Origin: an uncultured Arenicella sp. | GTDB lineage: Bacteria > Pseudomonadota > Gammaproteobacteria > Arenicellales > Arenicellaceae | NCBI GenBank assembly: GCA_938048185.1 | Contig: CALIVT010000018.1 | Coordinates: 62,001-126,000, forward strand | Direction of reading: 5' to 3' | DNA length: 64,000 bases | Shown: in pieces, positions 16,955-26,690 of the stretch | Layout: each line of letters opens with the position of its first letter | How positions within the stretch are numbered: the stretch's first letter is position 1 | Made by a program: the position numbers and the translations under genes | Notes under the pieces: model-generated | Databases searched by the model: none | Told to the model about the DNA's origin: nothing | Seen by the model: the letters and a program-made list of their open reading frames with translations, nothing else

Positions 16955-17812
16955 TTAGTAGCGGTCAGTGCGGGTGGCCGCGAGGTTCTTTTTGATTGCT
17001 TTGATATTGTCTTCTACGGCCTCGCCAAGTTTAAGCGCGACCGAGGTTGCGAGCATATCGACCACCGCTAAGTGGATGATACGCGAGGTCATCGGCGTGA
17101 AGAGGTCAGTGTCCTCTGCGGTTACCGCATTCAATACAAAGTCGCATTGGTCTGAAAGCAAAGAGCCTTGTGCGGTAATACCGATGATTGTTGCGCCGGA
17201 TTGGCGTGCTAGCTCAGCGTTAACGATCATCGCGTCTGTGCGCCCGGTGTAGGAGATGAACACGGCGACATCCTCTTTGTCGAGCATCGAGCACATCATG
17301 CGTTGATTAATAAAGTCGGTGTGAGCAATGACGGGCATGCCAAAACGGAAGAATTTATGTTGTGCGTCGAGCGCCACTGAGCTCGAGGCGCCCATGCCAA
17401 AAAAATTAACTGTTTTGCAAGTGGTGATGGCGTTGGCCGCCGCATCGAGTGATTCGGAGTGAATGCTGTTGCCTAGTGATTGAATACTGCCTTGGATCGC
17501 GTTTAGAATCTTGCTGATCACCATGCTGGTGTCATCATCGCGCTCTAAATTATCAACGAATAAACGGCCATTGGACGATATTTCTTGCGCCAGGCGAAGT
17601 TTAAAATCGGGATAACCATCGCAGCCCATTTTGTGGCAGAAGCGATTTACTGTTGGTTCACTGACCTCGGCTTGAGTCGCCAGCGAGGCAATCGACTTAT
17701 GGATAACCGCACCGGGTTGATCACGAATGATGGCCGCAAGCTTTTTATCTGATTTACTCAGCTTCACTTGATCGCTGCTCATCAGTTGCAGTAAGGAGGC
17801 TTGTGCGTGCAT
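16955..17812 (-). CDS. hexR: HexR, RpiR-family repressor of central carbon metabolism
   Basis: A 285-residue regulator with an N-terminal HTH_6 domain (residues about 8-85; SEPTVNRFCHKMGCDGYPDFKLRLAQE is nearly the signature of HexR) and a C-terminal SIS domain (about 125-265; FFGMGASSSVALDAQHKFFRFG). By family knowledge HexR senses 2-keto-3-deoxy-6-phosphogluconate, the substrate of Eda. Divergent from it lies gap, and zwf-pgl-edd-eda and glk follow, the classic HexR regulon. HexR-like 15-bp boxes are present in its own upstream region and ahead of gap and of zwf/glk. Autoregulation is likely. Confidence 0.92.
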   Translation of the reverse strand: MHAQASLLQLMSSDQVKLSKSDKKLAAIIRDQPGAVIHKSIASLATQAEVSEPTVNRFCHKMGCDGYPDFKLRLAQEISSNGRLFVDNLERDDDTSMVISKILNAIQGSIQSLGNSIHSESLDAAANAITTCKTVNFFGMGASSSVALDAQHKFFRFGMPVIAHTDFINQRMMCSMLDKEDVAVFISYTGRTDAMIVNAELARQSGATIIGITAQGSLLSDQCDFVLNAVTAEDTDLFTPMTSRIIHLAVVDMLATSVALKLGEAVEDNIKAIKKNLAATRTDRY

Positions 17813-17854
17813 GTGTTACTCCGTCGGAATCTAAAATTACACTATTTCTATTTT

Positions 17855-17869
17855 TGTAATTTAGTTTCA
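17855..17869. promoter_or_regulatory. candidate HexR box upstream of hexR
   Basis: TGTAATTTAGTTTCA. Read on the other strand it differs at two positions from TGTAATTAAATTACA, the palindrome described for HexR in gammaproteobacteria. It lies 43 bp from the hexR start, as expected for autoregulation. Confidence 0.5.
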
Positions 17870-17992
17870 ATAATAGCTGAATATGTTAGTAAGGCGAATT
17901 AAATTCAGGTTTTTCATAGGCGAGTGGCCAAAAGAGTAGAAGCCAAAGGGGTTTCTGGGATTATCTTATTTATCAGTCAAATATCGATTAAA

Positions 17993-18007
17993 TGTAGCTT
18001 GCTTACA
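17993..18007. promoter_or_regulatory. candidate second HexR box in the hexR-gap region
   Basis: TGTAGCTTGCTTACA has intact outer half-sites TGTA and TACA at the right spacing but a divergent centre. It lies 41 bp, about four helical turns, from the stronger box at 18034-18048. Confidence 0.35.
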
Positions 18008-18033
18008 TTAAATTCGATTTAATTGCATTTGTT

Positions 18034-18048
18034 TGAAATTAAATTACA
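18034..18048. promoter_or_regulatory. candidate HexR box upstream of gap
   Basis: TGAAATTAAATTACA differs by one base from the HexR palindrome TGTAATTAAATTACA. It is 98 bp before the gap start codon, in the promoter zone. Confidence 0.65.
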
Positions 18049-18145
18049 TTTTATGGTAATCTTTAATCCAATAATTTCGTGCTTACAGACCCGCGGTTGG
18101 GCCCTTTGCTGAGCGCGAACTCTCAAAGATTTTGTAGGTGATGAA

Positions 18146-19177
18146 ATGGTTAAAGTAGCTATTAATGGTTTTGGGCGCATCGGTCGTAACGTCCTGCGCG
18201 CGATGTATGAGTACAACACGCATGAGCAGCTTCAGGTTGTCGCTATTAATGATTTAGGCGAAGCCGCGATTAATGCTCACTTGCTGAAATACGATACGGT
18301 GCATGGCGAGTTTGCCAAAGATGTCAGTGTCGATGGCGATTCTTTAGTGGTGGCAGGTGACCGCATCAAAGTATTGTCGGAACGTAACCCCGCCGACTTA
18401 CCGTGGGGCGAAATGGAAATAGACTTAGTACTTGAGTGCACGGGTTTGTTTACCACACGCGAAAGTGCCGGAGCGCACATTGACGCAGGTGCAAAGAAAG
18501 TGCTTGTCTCAGCGCCGGGCAAAAACTTGGATGCAACCGTCGTTTATGGGGTTAATGACGATGTGCTAACCGCCAACGACGTATTGGTATCGAATGCGTC
18601 GTGCACTACTAATTGCTTGGCGCCAATCGCTAAAGCATTGCACGATGAATTTGGTATCGATAAAGGCTTAGCTAATACGGTTCACGCTTACACCAATGAT
18701 CAGCGTTTGAACGATGTGTATCACACGGATTTACGTCGAGCACGTGCAGCGGCTCATTCTATGATCCCATCGAAAACGGGTGCTGCTGCAGCCATTGGTT
18801 TAGTGGTACCAGAGTTGGCCGGTAAGCTTGACGGCTTGTCGGTGCGAGTACCTACGTTAAATGTCTCGTTGTTGGATTTGACAGTAAATGTTGGTCGCGA
18901 AACCAGCGTTGAAGAAGTCAATGCGGTGCTAGAAAAAGCGGCGGAACAGACGAAAGGCGGCGTGTTCAAAATTAATACTTTGCCGCTGGTCTCAAGTGAC
19001 TTTAATCATAACCCCGCGTCGAGTATTGCTGATGTTACGCAAACTCGCGTGTTTGGCGACATGGTCAAAATTTTGGCTTGGTACGACAATGAGTGGGGCT
19101 TCTCAAATCGCATGATTGATACCGCTGCTCGCATGGCCGAGTTGGGCGCAGGTATGGCTCTGTCAAAAGCCAGCTAA
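18146..19177 (+). CDS. gap: type I glyceraldehyde-3-phosphate dehydrogenase
   Basis: A 343-residue NAD-dependent GAPDH. The Rossmann domain starts [16 protein letters not shown]. The active-site loop is [12 protein letters not shown] with catalytic Cys153, and the paired His is in TVHAYTND (His180). An Asp in AINDLG after the second beta strand indicates NAD rather than NADP use. The end [16 protein letters not shown] is typical. It is divergent from hexR with HexR-like boxes between, so it should be induced with the Entner-Doudoroff genes and oxidise the glyceraldehyde-3-phosphate that Eda releases. It is convergent with glk. Confidence 0.95.
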   Translation: MVKVAINGFGRIGRNVLRAMYEYNTHEQLQVVAINDLGEAAINAHLLKYDTVHGEFAKDVSVDGDSLVVAGDRIKVLSERNPADLPWGEMEIDLVLECTGLFTTRESAGAHIDAGAKKVLVSAPGKNLDATVVYGVNDDVLTANDVLVSNASCTTNCLAPIAKALHDEFGIDKGLANTVHAYTNDQRLNDVYHTDLRRARAAAHSMIPSKTGAAAAIGLVVPELAGKLDGLSVRVPTLNVSLLDLTVNVGRETSVEEVNAVLEKAAEQTKGGVFKINTLPLVSSDFNHNPASSIADVTQTRVFGDMVKILAWYDNEWGFSNRMIDTAARMAELGAGMALSKAS

Positions 19178-19247
19178 TTATTGTTAATAGTTCTACGGGT
19201 CGAGTTGAGTTTTGATCCGTCTAGTTTTCGTGGAATGGACGTGTTGC

Positions 19248-19270
19248 TAGCATGGATGCTATTTTTATTT
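19248..19270 (+). terminator. weak candidate terminator after gap
   Basis: A five-base stem TAGCA/TGCTA (19248-19252, 19257-19261) followed by TTTTTATTTT. The stem is short, so this is only a candidate end of the gap transcript in the 201-bp convergent gap. Confidence 0.35.
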
Positions 19271-19378
19271 TGAATTATGTGCGCCAAGTAGGCTGGGTTT
19301 GACTTCAATATTAAGGTTACACGCAGCCACCAGTGCGCTTGAAGACGGCCAAGTTTGCGGGTGCCTTGCCGAGCCGCT

Positions 19379-20371
19379 TTAGCGAGGCATTTTCGAGCGT
19401 GCGAAAACGCTGGCGCCTAATAACCCAGGGTTTTTGTGAGTGATTAACCAAGTGGGTATGTCTTTCATTAAGTGGCTATGACGTCCCTTGTTTTCAAAGC
19501 CTTTGCGAAACTTACTCTCGGCTAACTGGGTTGGGTAACGTTGGCATATGCCGCCGCCGATGAAAATGCCATCGTCGGCACCTAAGGCCAACGCGATGTC
19601 GCCTGCCACTTGCCCAAGCACCTCGAAAAATAAGTCGAAAGTTTCTTCGCAAATTGGGTCGGTTTTGTTAATGCCGGCAACCGCAATATCCGCTGCGATT
19701 AGACCTGGGTTTTCTTGTCCATGAATTTCACACAGTGCTTCGTGAATATTCACTAGACCTGGGCCTGACAATAGTCGCTCGCGCGAAATGCGGTCGTCAA
19801 ATTTTTGATGTAAGTAATTTAGAATTTCGCCTTGCAATTGATTCTCTGGTGAGAAGCCGGCGTGGCCGCCTTCGGTAACCAACGGAATCAGTTTGCCGTC
19901 ACGACGCAACAGGCCGGACATGCCTAAACCACTGCCTGGGCCTAATGCGCCCAAGGTGTAGTCGTTGTCTGGTAGTCTGGGCCACGCCCCGCCGATATCG
20001 ATAAGGTCATTACCGGCTGCGCTGCTATCATTTAGACCGCTGAGACTGTACGAGATTGCCTCCCAATCGTTTAACAACGAAACTTGTTCGGTTTGATAAC
20101 GTGCAACAAGCGCGTCGCTGTCAATCGACCAATGGTTGTTGGGAAAGCTAACTTTACCGTCTCGGATAGGGCCTGCCACAGCAAGGCTTATTGCGCTGAC
20201 CTGTTGTATGTTGTGTGAACGTAAATAGGTGTCTATCGCATCGATAACGTTTTCGAATTCAACTGCCTCGAGAGTTTGTGCGTGATGAAAAAACTGAGGT
20301 GCGTCGCCGCCCAGCGCAAAGCGCGCGTTGGTGCCGCCGATGTCGGCGATTAAGATAGAAGGCTCGGTCAT
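19379..20371 (-). CDS. glk: glucokinase
   Basis: A 330-residue bacterial glucokinase (ROK-unrelated Glk family). The phosphate-binding start is ILIADIGGTNARFAL. Further marks are SLAVAGPI, the glucose-binding SFPNNHW and LLNDWEA with catalytic Asp, GPGSGLGMSGL, and GIFIGGGICQRYP near the end. It phosphorylates cytoplasmic glucose with ATP, feeding Zwf. It is divergent from zwf across 222 bp containing two HexR-like boxes and convergent with gap. The 5' context suggests control by HexR together with zwf. No sugar transporter is adjacent. Confidence 0.93.
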   Translation of the reverse strand: MTEPSILIADIGGTNARFALGGDAPQFFHHAQTLEAVEFENVIDAIDTYLRSHNIQQVSAISLAVAGPIRDGKVSFPNNHWSIDSDALVARYQTEQVSLLNDWEAISYSLSGLNDSSAAGNDLIDIGGAWPRLPDNDYTLGALGPGSGLGMSGLLRRDGKLIPLVTEGGHAGFSPENQLQGEILNYLHQKFDDRISRERLLSGPGLVNIHEALCEIHGQENPGLIAADIAVAGINKTDPICEETFDLFFEVLGQVAGDIALALGADDGIFIGGGICQRYPTQLAESKFRKGFENKGRHSHLMKDIPTWLITHKNPGLLGASVFARSKMPR

Positions 20372-20466
20372 TGGTATTTATGTTTCGCTGCACTATTGCG
20401 CTATTAGTGTACCCTTGAGAGTACGAGCATCGTTAGTCAGATTGACACACTCAATCGGTCTTGTGA

Positions 20467-20481
20467 TGTAATAAAACAACA
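20467..20481. promoter_or_regulatory. candidate HexR box on the glk side of the glk-zwf region
   Basis: TGTAATAAAACAACA matches the degenerate HexR pattern TGTARTnnnAYTACA except at one position. It is 96 bp upstream of glk and 51 bp, about five helical turns, from the box at 20518. Confidence 0.4.
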
Positions 20482-20517
20482 TTTAATTTGAAATAATCTA
20501 ACATTTTCAATAAAATA

Positions 20518-20532
20518 TGTAAATAAATTACA
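20518..20532. promoter_or_regulatory. HexR box upstream of zwf
   Basis: TGTAAATAAATTACA differs by one base from the HexR palindrome and is embedded in the longer palindrome TATGTAAATAAATTACATA. It lies 62 bp before the zwf start codon. Confidence 0.7.
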
Positions 20533-20593
20533 TAAGTGGGCTGCTTTAATGAATCGTTCAGTTATGGATCACAGATGGGAGTAACGCACTCGA

Positions 20594-22054
20594 ATGCTTA
20601 AAATATGCAACATTGTCATTGTTGGTGGAGAAGGCGACTTAGCGTTTCGCAAGTTGTACCCCGCGCTGTATAGTTTGCATCGCGAAAATTTACTGGCCGA
20701 CTGTACTAAAGTGGTTGGCTTTGGTCGCGGCAACTTCACTGAGGATTCTTTTAAAAAGAATATGCGTAAGTGGGCCGAGGGCAGCGAGTATGTCAAGGAA
20801 GTTGACGATCAAACATGGTCGACGTTTTGCGAACGAGTTATGCATTTCGTGGGCGATGCTACTTCACCAAACGACATACAGCGTTTGCAAGAAGAGATGG
20901 GCCCAGAAGAAATCGTGTTTTACCTCTCAACTCCGCCGTCAATTTTCGCTCCAATTTGTAAAGCGATGGGCGCGGCTGGCGTTGTTACCGAATCTACGCG
21001 CTTGGTGGTTGAAAAGCCCTTAGGCGAATCGTTAGCGTCATTTAATGTGATTAACGACACGCTATTTGAGACCTTCGAAGAGCATCAGATTTATCGTATT
21101 GATCATTACTTGGGTAAGGAAACGGTGCAAAATTTACTGGCCTTGCGGTTTGCCAATATCTTTTTCGAACCGTTGTGGAACCGAACCTATATCGACCATG
21201 TGCAAATCACCGTAGCTGAAAGTGTCGGTGCCGGCGGTCGTTGGAATTATTACAATGAATCTGGCGCCTTGCGAGACATGGTGCAAAACCATCTATTACA
21301 GTTGGTGTGTCTAGTCGCGATGGAGTTTCCGGCACGCAATAAGGCCGATGATATTCGCGACGAGAAGCTCAAAATTATTCGCTGCTTAAAGCCTATCGAT
21401 AGCGCGAGCGTTCAAACTCATACAGTTCGTGGGCAATACGTCGAGGGCTCGGTTAACCATGAATTGGTGCCGGGTTACATGCAGGAAAAAGACGCTCAGG
21501 ATACGTCCACAACCGAGACTTTCGTTGCGATTAAAGCCGAAATTGAAAATAATCGCTGGCAGGGCGTGCCGTTTTATTTGCGCACCGGCAAACGTATGGC
21601 CGAACGCTATTCTGAAATAGTGATTCAATTTAAGCCGGTGATTTTCAAGTTTATCGACGTGGACCCGAACGCGATCAATAACAATCAATTGGTGATTCGT
21701 CTGCAACCAAACGAAGGCATTGAAATGAAAATGATGAACAAGGTGCCGGGTTTAAGTGAAGGCACCAAGTTGCAACACGTTGGTTTAAACCTATCATTTG
21801 AAGAGGCCTTTGAAGATCATCGCAGTCCAAGCGCCTACGAGCGCTTGTTGCTTGATGTCACTCGCGGTGACCAAACCCTATTTATGCGTTCAGATGAGCT
21901 GCGTGGCGCTTGGAGCTGGGTTGATGGAATGATCGATGGCTGGGAGCGAGTCAATCAGGTTCCACAAAAATACAAAGCCGGGTCTACCGGCCCTGACGAC
22001 GCGCTTGGTCTGTTGATTAAAGATGGCCGTCGTTGGCAGGATTTCTCGGGTTAA
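20594..22054 (+). CDS. zwf: glucose-6-phosphate 1-dehydrogenase
   Basis: A 486-residue G6PD, the first step of the oxidative branch and of the ED route (G6P to 6-phosphogluconolactone, NADP/NAD-linked). The coenzyme loop reads VGGEGDLAFRKLYPALY, a variant of the usual GASGDLAxRKL. The active-site motif RIDHYLGKE and LLDVTRGDQTLFMRSDE near the end are intact. A GGGAG at 20577-20581 lies somewhat far (12 bp) from ATG 20594. It leads an operon with pgl (4-bp gap), edd and eda, behind a strong HexR box. Confidence 0.95.
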   Translation: MLKICNIVIVGGEGDLAFRKLYPALYSLHRENLLADCTKVVGFGRGNFTEDSFKKNMRKWAEGSEYVKEVDDQTWSTFCERVMHFVGDATSPNDIQRLQEEMGPEEIVFYLSTPPSIFAPICKAMGAAGVVTESTRLVVEKPLGESLASFNVINDTLFETFEEHQIYRIDHYLGKETVQNLLALRFANIFFEPLWNRTYIDHVQITVAESVGAGGRWNYYNESGALRDMVQNHLLQLVCLVAMEFPARNKADDIRDEKLKIIRCLKPIDSASVQTHTVRGQYVEGSVNHELVPGYMQEKDAQDTSTTETFVAIKAEIENNRWQGVPFYLRTGKRMAERYSEIVIQFKPVIFKFIDVDPNAINNNQLVIRLQPNEGIEMKMMNKVPGLSEGTKLQHVGLNLSFEEAFEDHRSPSAYERLLLDVTRGDQTLFMRSDELRGAWSWVDGMIDGWERVNQVPQKYKAGSTGPDDALGLLIKDGRRWQDFSG

Positions 22055-22057
22055 TTA

Positions 22058-22783
22058 ATGAACGCAAATTACACTTGGCATCAAGGCGCAGACCCAACTA
22101 GCTTAGCTGAAAATTTGGCCGGCGAAGTCGTAATGCGCCTTAACGCCGCTATTGCAGAGAAGGGCTCGGCGGTGCTGGCGCTTTCTGGTGGTTCGACGCC
22201 TAAGCCTTTATTTGAGGCCTTAGTTGACCATGATCTTGACTGGTCAAAGGTCGTCATTACTTTAGTTGATGAACGCTGGGTTGATGAGTCGCATGACCTA
22301 TCAAACGCTGCATTTATGAATGAGTACCTGCTTAAAGATTTGCCTGATAGCGTGCGCTTTGCACCCTTGTACCATATTGCCGAGTCGGTGGGCGCATCGC
22401 TTGACTTCGTGTTGAGTGACTACTGCCAATTAACGGGTTCATCGACAAAGCAGCCGCGCGCATTTGACGTGGTGATTCTAGGCATGGGGGGCGATGGCCA
22501 CACTGCGTCGTTTTTCCCCGACGCTGAGAATATTGCTGATCTGCTAAATGTGGATGCCGCAGAGCCGCTTAAGACATGTCACTCACCAAGTACTCAGGTA
22601 GCGCGCGTTACCTGGAGTTTACCTATGTTATTAAACACGGGTTTTCTCGCACTGCATTTTACTGGCGTTGCCAAACAAGCGGTTTTTGAGCGCGCGGCAA
22701 GCGGCGGAGACGTCACCGAGCTACCGATACGTAGCGCGATGTTTCAAGACCGTATTGCGCTCGACGTGTATTACGCCGACTAA
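22058..22783 (+). CDS. pgl: 6-phosphogluconolactonase (DevB type)
   Basis: A 241-residue lactonase that hydrolyses the product of Zwf. Family marks are VLALSGGSTPKPLFEAL, the VTLVDERWVDESHDLSNA motif and VVILGMGGDGHTASFFPD with the catalytic His/Asp region. The end LALHFTGVAKQAVFERA is also typical. It starts 4 bp after the zwf stop and is surely co-transcribed. Length is normal for the family. Confidence 0.93.
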   Translation: MNANYTWHQGADPTSLAENLAGEVVMRLNAAIAEKGSAVLALSGGSTPKPLFEALVDHDLDWSKVVITLVDERWVDESHDLSNAAFMNEYLLKDLPDSVRFAPLYHIAESVGASLDFVLSDYCQLTGSSTKQPRAFDVVILGMGGDGHTASFFPDAENIADLLNVDAAEPLKTCHSPSTQVARVTWSLPMLLNTGFLALHFTGVAKQAVFERAASGGDVTELPIRSAMFQDRIALDVYYAD

Positions 22784-22881
22784 CTAACCTATTTGCTTAT
22801 TAAGCCGGTCATTTTTCAGCACCTAATGGCCTCTATATCCGTCACTACTTAGATAACCGCTACTATTCAACACAAGTACTT

Positions 22882-24678
22882 ATGAGCATTCAAAAAATCA
22901 CAAACCGGATCATCGAGCGTAGCAAGGCTAGCCGAGCCGAATATCTAGCGATGATTGACGAAATGCGTAATGCGCCGCCCGCACCTGATCGCTTGTCTTG
23001 CAGCAATTGGGCGCATGTGGTCGCGGCAGAATCCGACGCGGATAAAAAAGCGATTCCCGCAGGCCAGGGTGCCAATATCGGTATTGTCACGGCCTACAAC
23101 GACATGTTGTCGGCCCATCAGCCCTTTGCGCAATACCCCAACATAATTAAGCTCACCGCGCGTGATATGGGCGCGACTGCACAAGTTGCGGGCGGCGTTC
23201 CGGCGATGTGCGATGGCGTAACCCAGGGTCAACCTGGCATGGAGATGAGCCTATTTAGTCGCGACGTGATTGCGCTTGCGACAGCGGTTTCGCTCTCGCA
23301 TGATGTTTATGACGGCATCCTGTGTCTGGGGGTGTGCGATAAGATTGTGCCGGGTCTCATTATTGGCGCTCTGCAGTTTGGTCATTTGCCAGCCATGTTT
23401 GTGCCAGCAGGGCCTATGCCGTCGGGTATTCCGAATAAAGAAAAGGCCTTGGCTCGGCAGAAGTTTGCGACGGGAGAAATCGACAAAGCGACACTGCTTG
23501 AAAGTGAATCAGCGTCTTACCACAGTGCGGGAACATGCACATTTTATGGCACGGCTAACACCAACCAAACCTTGATGGAAGCGCTTGGTGTGCAGCTCGC
23601 GGGCACCTCGTTTGTGAACCCAGGTACGCCATTGCGCACCGAGCTCACACGTGAGTCGGTACGTAAACTGCTTGACCAAACAAGCAAGGGCTCCAATTAT
23701 CGTCCATTGGCCGAGGTAATCACTGAGAAATCTATCGTCAACGCCATGGTGATGATGATGACAACCGGTGGCTCGACCAATCTTACGCTGCATTTGGTGG
23801 CTATGGCGGCCGCGGCAGGGGTGCGTATTACGTGGCAAGACATGGATGAGATTTCACGCCTTACACCATTGTTGGCACGCGTCTATCCGAATGGTCAAGC
23901 CGATGTAAATCACTTTGAGCACGCAGGTGGTCTGCCGTATTTGGTTAATCAATTACGGTCTATCGACCTACTCAATGAGGATGTAGTGAATGTAATGGGC
24001 GAAGGCTTAGACGCCTATACTCGCAAGCCGAGTCTGCAAGCAGACAAGTCAATCGCGTGGGGCGATCCGATTATTGACAGTGGCGACGACACCATATTGG
24101 CGACTGCCGCAGCACCGTTTGCACCGGAAGGTGGAATGCGTACAGTACACGGCAATCTAGGTACGGGAGTGGTTAAAATTTCTGCGGTGGATGAGCGGTA
24201 TCAAGTCATCGAGGCACCGTGCAAAATTTTTGAAACGCAAGACGCTCTTAAAGCGGCCTTTGATGCGGGTGAGCTCGACTGTAATCACGTCTCCGTGGTG
24301 CGATTTCAAGGTCCGGCAGCAAACGGCATGCCTGAACTGCATAAGCTAACCCCTTACCTTGGAATTTTGCAAGACCGTGGTTTTAACGTGGCCTTAGTCA
24401 CAGATGGGCGTATGTCAGGCGCTTCCGGTAAGGTTTTGACTGCGATGCATGTTAGCCCGGAAGCTAAAAAAGGCGGCTTATTGGCTTATTTGCAAGAAGG
24501 TGATGTGCTGCGAATCGATTGCCACACCGGCGAACTCGCGTCGTTACTTAGTGAACAGGAATTGTTGAAACGCGAACCCGCGCAACTACCCGATACGCCG
24601 ATGACCCTAGGTCGAGGTTTGTTTGAAAAAATGCGTTCAGTCGTTGGCGAATCAACCGACGGAGCTTCTTTTATTTAA
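22882..24678 (+). CDS. edd: phosphogluconate dehydratase
   Basis: A 598-residue IlvD/Edd enzyme that dehydrates 6-phosphogluconate to KDPG, the first committed ED step. Visible marks are [18 protein letters not shown], the iron-sulfur region with [44 protein letters not shown] and [16 protein letters not shown]. Cysteines in these motifs fit the [4Fe-4S] cluster of Edd. The gap of 98 bp to pgl holds no HexR-like box, so transcription from the zwf promoter is likely. No clear Shine-Dalgarno precedes ATG 22882. Confidence 0.95.
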   Translation: MSIQKITNRIIERSKASRAEYLAMIDEMRNAPPAPDRLSCSNWAHVVAAESDADKKAIPAGQGANIGIVTAYNDMLSAHQPFAQYPNIIKLTARDMGATAQVAGGVPAMCDGVTQGQPGMEMSLFSRDVIALATAVSLSHDVYDGILCLGVCDKIVPGLIIGALQFGHLPAMFVPAGPMPSGIPNKEKALARQKFATGEIDKATLLESESASYHSAGTCTFYGTANTNQTLMEALGVQLAGTSFVNPGTPLRTELTRESVRKLLDQTSKGSNYRPLAEVITEKSIVNAMVMMMTTGGSTNLTLHLVAMAAAAGVRITWQDMDEISRLTPLLARVYPNGQADVNHFEHAGGLPYLVNQLRSIDLLNEDVVNVMGEGLDAYTRKPSLQADKSIAWGDPIIDSGDDTILATAAAPFAPEGGMRTVHGNLGTGVVKISAVDERYQVIEAPCKIFETQDALKAAFDAGELDCNHVSVVRFQGPAANGMPELHKLTPYLGILQDRGFNVALVTDGRMSGASGKVLTAMHVSPEAKKGGLLAYLQEGDVLRIDCHTGELASLLSEQELLKREPAQLPDTPMTLGRGLFEKMRSVVGESTDGASFI

Positions 24679-24736
24679 GTCGCTACTCGAAAAGTCCGGA
24701 TAGATTATCAAGAATTAAACCAAGAGCAAAATAACA

Positions 24737-25399
24737 ATGAATTTAGAAAGTAAACTACATGGCCTACGGGCAACCAGCCCTAAGCGTGTCTCTGAGATGT
24801 TGGGCGACCAAAAGGTTGTTCCGGTGGTTGTTATTGAAAACGAAGGCCAGGCTATGGGGCTGGCTCAAGCACTACTTGACGGCGGAATTAACGTCATCGA
24901 AATCACCTTGCGCAACAGCTACGGTGTTACAGCAATTGAGGTGATAAAAAAGAACTTTCCAGAAATGGTGGTCCTTGCCGGAACGGTTAATGTGGCGTCG
25001 CAAATGCTTGCGGTAGTCGAGGCGGGCGTTGATGGCGTAATTAGCCCAGGCATCACCGAAAGCTTGTTGCAAGCTGCACAGCAGCAAGGTGTTGCGTACT
25101 TGCCAGGTGTAGGCACCGCGTCGGAGGTAATGCTTGCACTGGAGTATGGACTAAGCGAATGCAAATTGTTTCCGGCCACCGTAGTCGGTGGTGTCGGTGC
25201 TCTAAAAGCATTTAATGGGCCGTTTTCTGAGGTCCAGTTTTGCCCGACAGGCGGCGTGAGTGTCGATAATTACCAAGACTTCTTAGCCTTGCCAAACGTA
25301 ATGTGCGTAGGCGGCAGTTGGCTTGCGCCAAGTAAATTAGTCGCAGCCGAAGATTGGGCGGCCATTAGTGCCTTGTGCAAAGCGGTAAGCGGTAAATAA
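24737..25399 (+). CDS. eda: 2-keto-3-deoxy-6-phosphogluconate aldolase
   Basis: A 220-residue class I aldolase. The catalytic Glu55 is in INVIEITLRN and the Schiff-base Lys143 in ECKLFPA. The phosphate-binding GGVS is near the end (FCPTGGVSVDNY). It cleaves KDPG to pyruvate and glyceraldehyde-3-phosphate; KDPG is also the HexR effector. It follows edd by 58 bp and closes the zwf-pgl-edd-eda operon. Confidence 0.95.
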   Translation: MNLESKLHGLRATSPKRVSEMLGDQKVVPVVVIENEGQAMGLAQALLDGGINVIEITLRNSYGVTAIEVIKKNFPEMVVLAGTVNVASQMLAVVEAGVDGVISPGITESLLQAAQQQGVAYLPGVGTASEVMLALEYGLSECKLFPATVVGGVGALKAFNGPFSEVQFCPTGGVSVDNYQDFLALPNVMCVGGSWLAPSKLVAAEDWAAISALCKAVSGK

Positions 25400-25507
25400 A
25401 ACCGGAATAAACACGGCGTTTATCTTGCAAAATCCACATAAAGTCCTATTTTAAGACGTATATCGGCGGGGTTAAGACCTCGCCTCTCTTTTACTATGGG
25501 GTCCATT

Positions 25508-26476
25508 ATGGAATTTCTTCGCAAGCCGTGGGTTATCGCACCTGTTGTCATTCTCCTCTTGTTCTTAGCATTGGGCTGGTATTGGAGCGAAGAACCGGAC
25601 GAAATCGCGATTGTTACACCAGTCGAAGGGACATTGCCAACCATCGGCGTAGCCACCACATCGGTGCTGATAAACGCAACTGAAACCTTGTTAAACAAGC
25701 GTGGCGGCTATCTTTCCAACGACGTAACGCCTCCCAGTGTGACGCTGGACAATATTCCTAACTGGGAGTTCGGCGTACTGCAGCAGATCCGCGATTTAGC
25801 CAAAGCCATGCGCAATGACTATAGCCGTTCGCAGACTCAGTCAGAAGCTGATCCAGATTTAGAAGTAGCCGAGCCAAAATTTAACGTTGACAGCACCGCA
25901 TGGTTATTTCCGTCAGCGGAAGGCGAGTATCAAGAAGGTATCGACGCGATGCGTAAATACTTAGACCGCTTGCAAGATAAGTCACAGCAAAATGCCCAAT
26001 TTTATGCTCGAGCAGACAACTTAAACGAATGGCTAAGCCTGGTAGAAAAACGCCTAGGCTCTTTATCTCAACGCTTGAGCAAGGCGCGAGCACAAACTCG
26101 TATTAATACTGACCTCGCAGGCGATAAGAATGCTCGCCAATCGACGGCTTCCGCGTCAGAGGTAGTAGCCGAAACGTCGTGGTTTAAAATTGATGATAAT
26201 TTTTACGAAGCACGTGGCACCTCATGGGCACTTATTCATTTCTTGCGCGCTGCCGAAGTTGATTTTGGACCGGTGCTGCGAGATAAAAATGCAATACCCA
26301 CTTTACGTCAAGTGATCAAAGAACTTGAAGCAACGCAGCAAAATGTCAGCAGTCCAATGATTCTGAACGGCAAAGGCATGGGGATGTTCGCGAATCATTC
26401 CCTCGTAATGAGCTCGTACATTGCACGCGCCAACTCAGCGATTGCTGACTTGCGACGTTTACTTGATGACGGGTAG
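25508..26476 (+). CDS. DUF2333 family membrane-anchored protein
   Basis: About 322 residues from ATG 25508, which follows GGGG at 25498-25501. An ATG at 25496 would add four residues. One N-terminal membrane segment (about residues 6-25, VIAPVVILLLFLALGWYW) is followed by a periplasmic helical domain. The order of conserved phrases (LLNKRGGYLSNDVTPPS, NWEFGVLQQIRDLAKAMRNDYSRSQ, FYARADNLNEWLSLVEKRLGSLSQRLS, WFKIDDNFYEARGTSWALIHFLRA) is that of DUF2333. These proteins are widespread in gammaproteobacteria; their function is unknown. It probably is not part of the ED operon, although it is transcribed in the same direction 108 bp after eda. Confidence 0.8.
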   Translation: MEFLRKPWVIAPVVILLLFLALGWYWSEEPDEIAIVTPVEGTLPTIGVATTSVLINATETLLNKRGGYLSNDVTPPSVTLDNIPNWEFGVLQQIRDLAKAMRNDYSRSQTQSEADPDLEVAEPKFNVDSTAWLFPSAEGEYQEGIDAMRKYLDRLQDKSQQNAQFYARADNLNEWLSLVEKRLGSLSQRLSKARAQTRINTDLAGDKNARQSTASASEVVAETSWFKIDDNFYEARGTSWALIHFLRAAEVDFGPVLRDKNAIPTLRQVIKELEATQQNVSSPMILNGKGMGMFANHSLVMSSYIARANSAIADLRRLLDDG

Positions 26477-26594
26477 GGGCTAAGTACCTGTCCTCGTCGT
26501 TTTGAGCGCAACCGAAAAGCTGCATTTAACGTTCGGGTTGCGCTTGTGACCATAAACTTTATTTGTGTGTAGTTTGCCCCTCGCCCGTGAGGGT

Positions 26595-26628
26595 CTTCAT
26601 TTCTTCCTAGTAGGTAAAAGAAATGAAG
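26595..26628. other. perfect 11-bp inverted repeat in a convergent intergenic region
   Basis: Arms CTTCATTTCTT (26595-26605) and its complement (26618-26628) with a 12-base loop. No T run follows on either strand, so it is not a standard terminator. A second, imperfect repeat sits at 26505-26544. Both may form RNA hairpins at the ends of the convergent DUF2333 and symporter transcripts. Confidence 0.4.
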
Positions 26629-26690
26629 CGCTGACATACCGTGGTCGGTGGTCCTTTTTTTGAGCGCTGGTATTTGAGTTACGCCAACTT

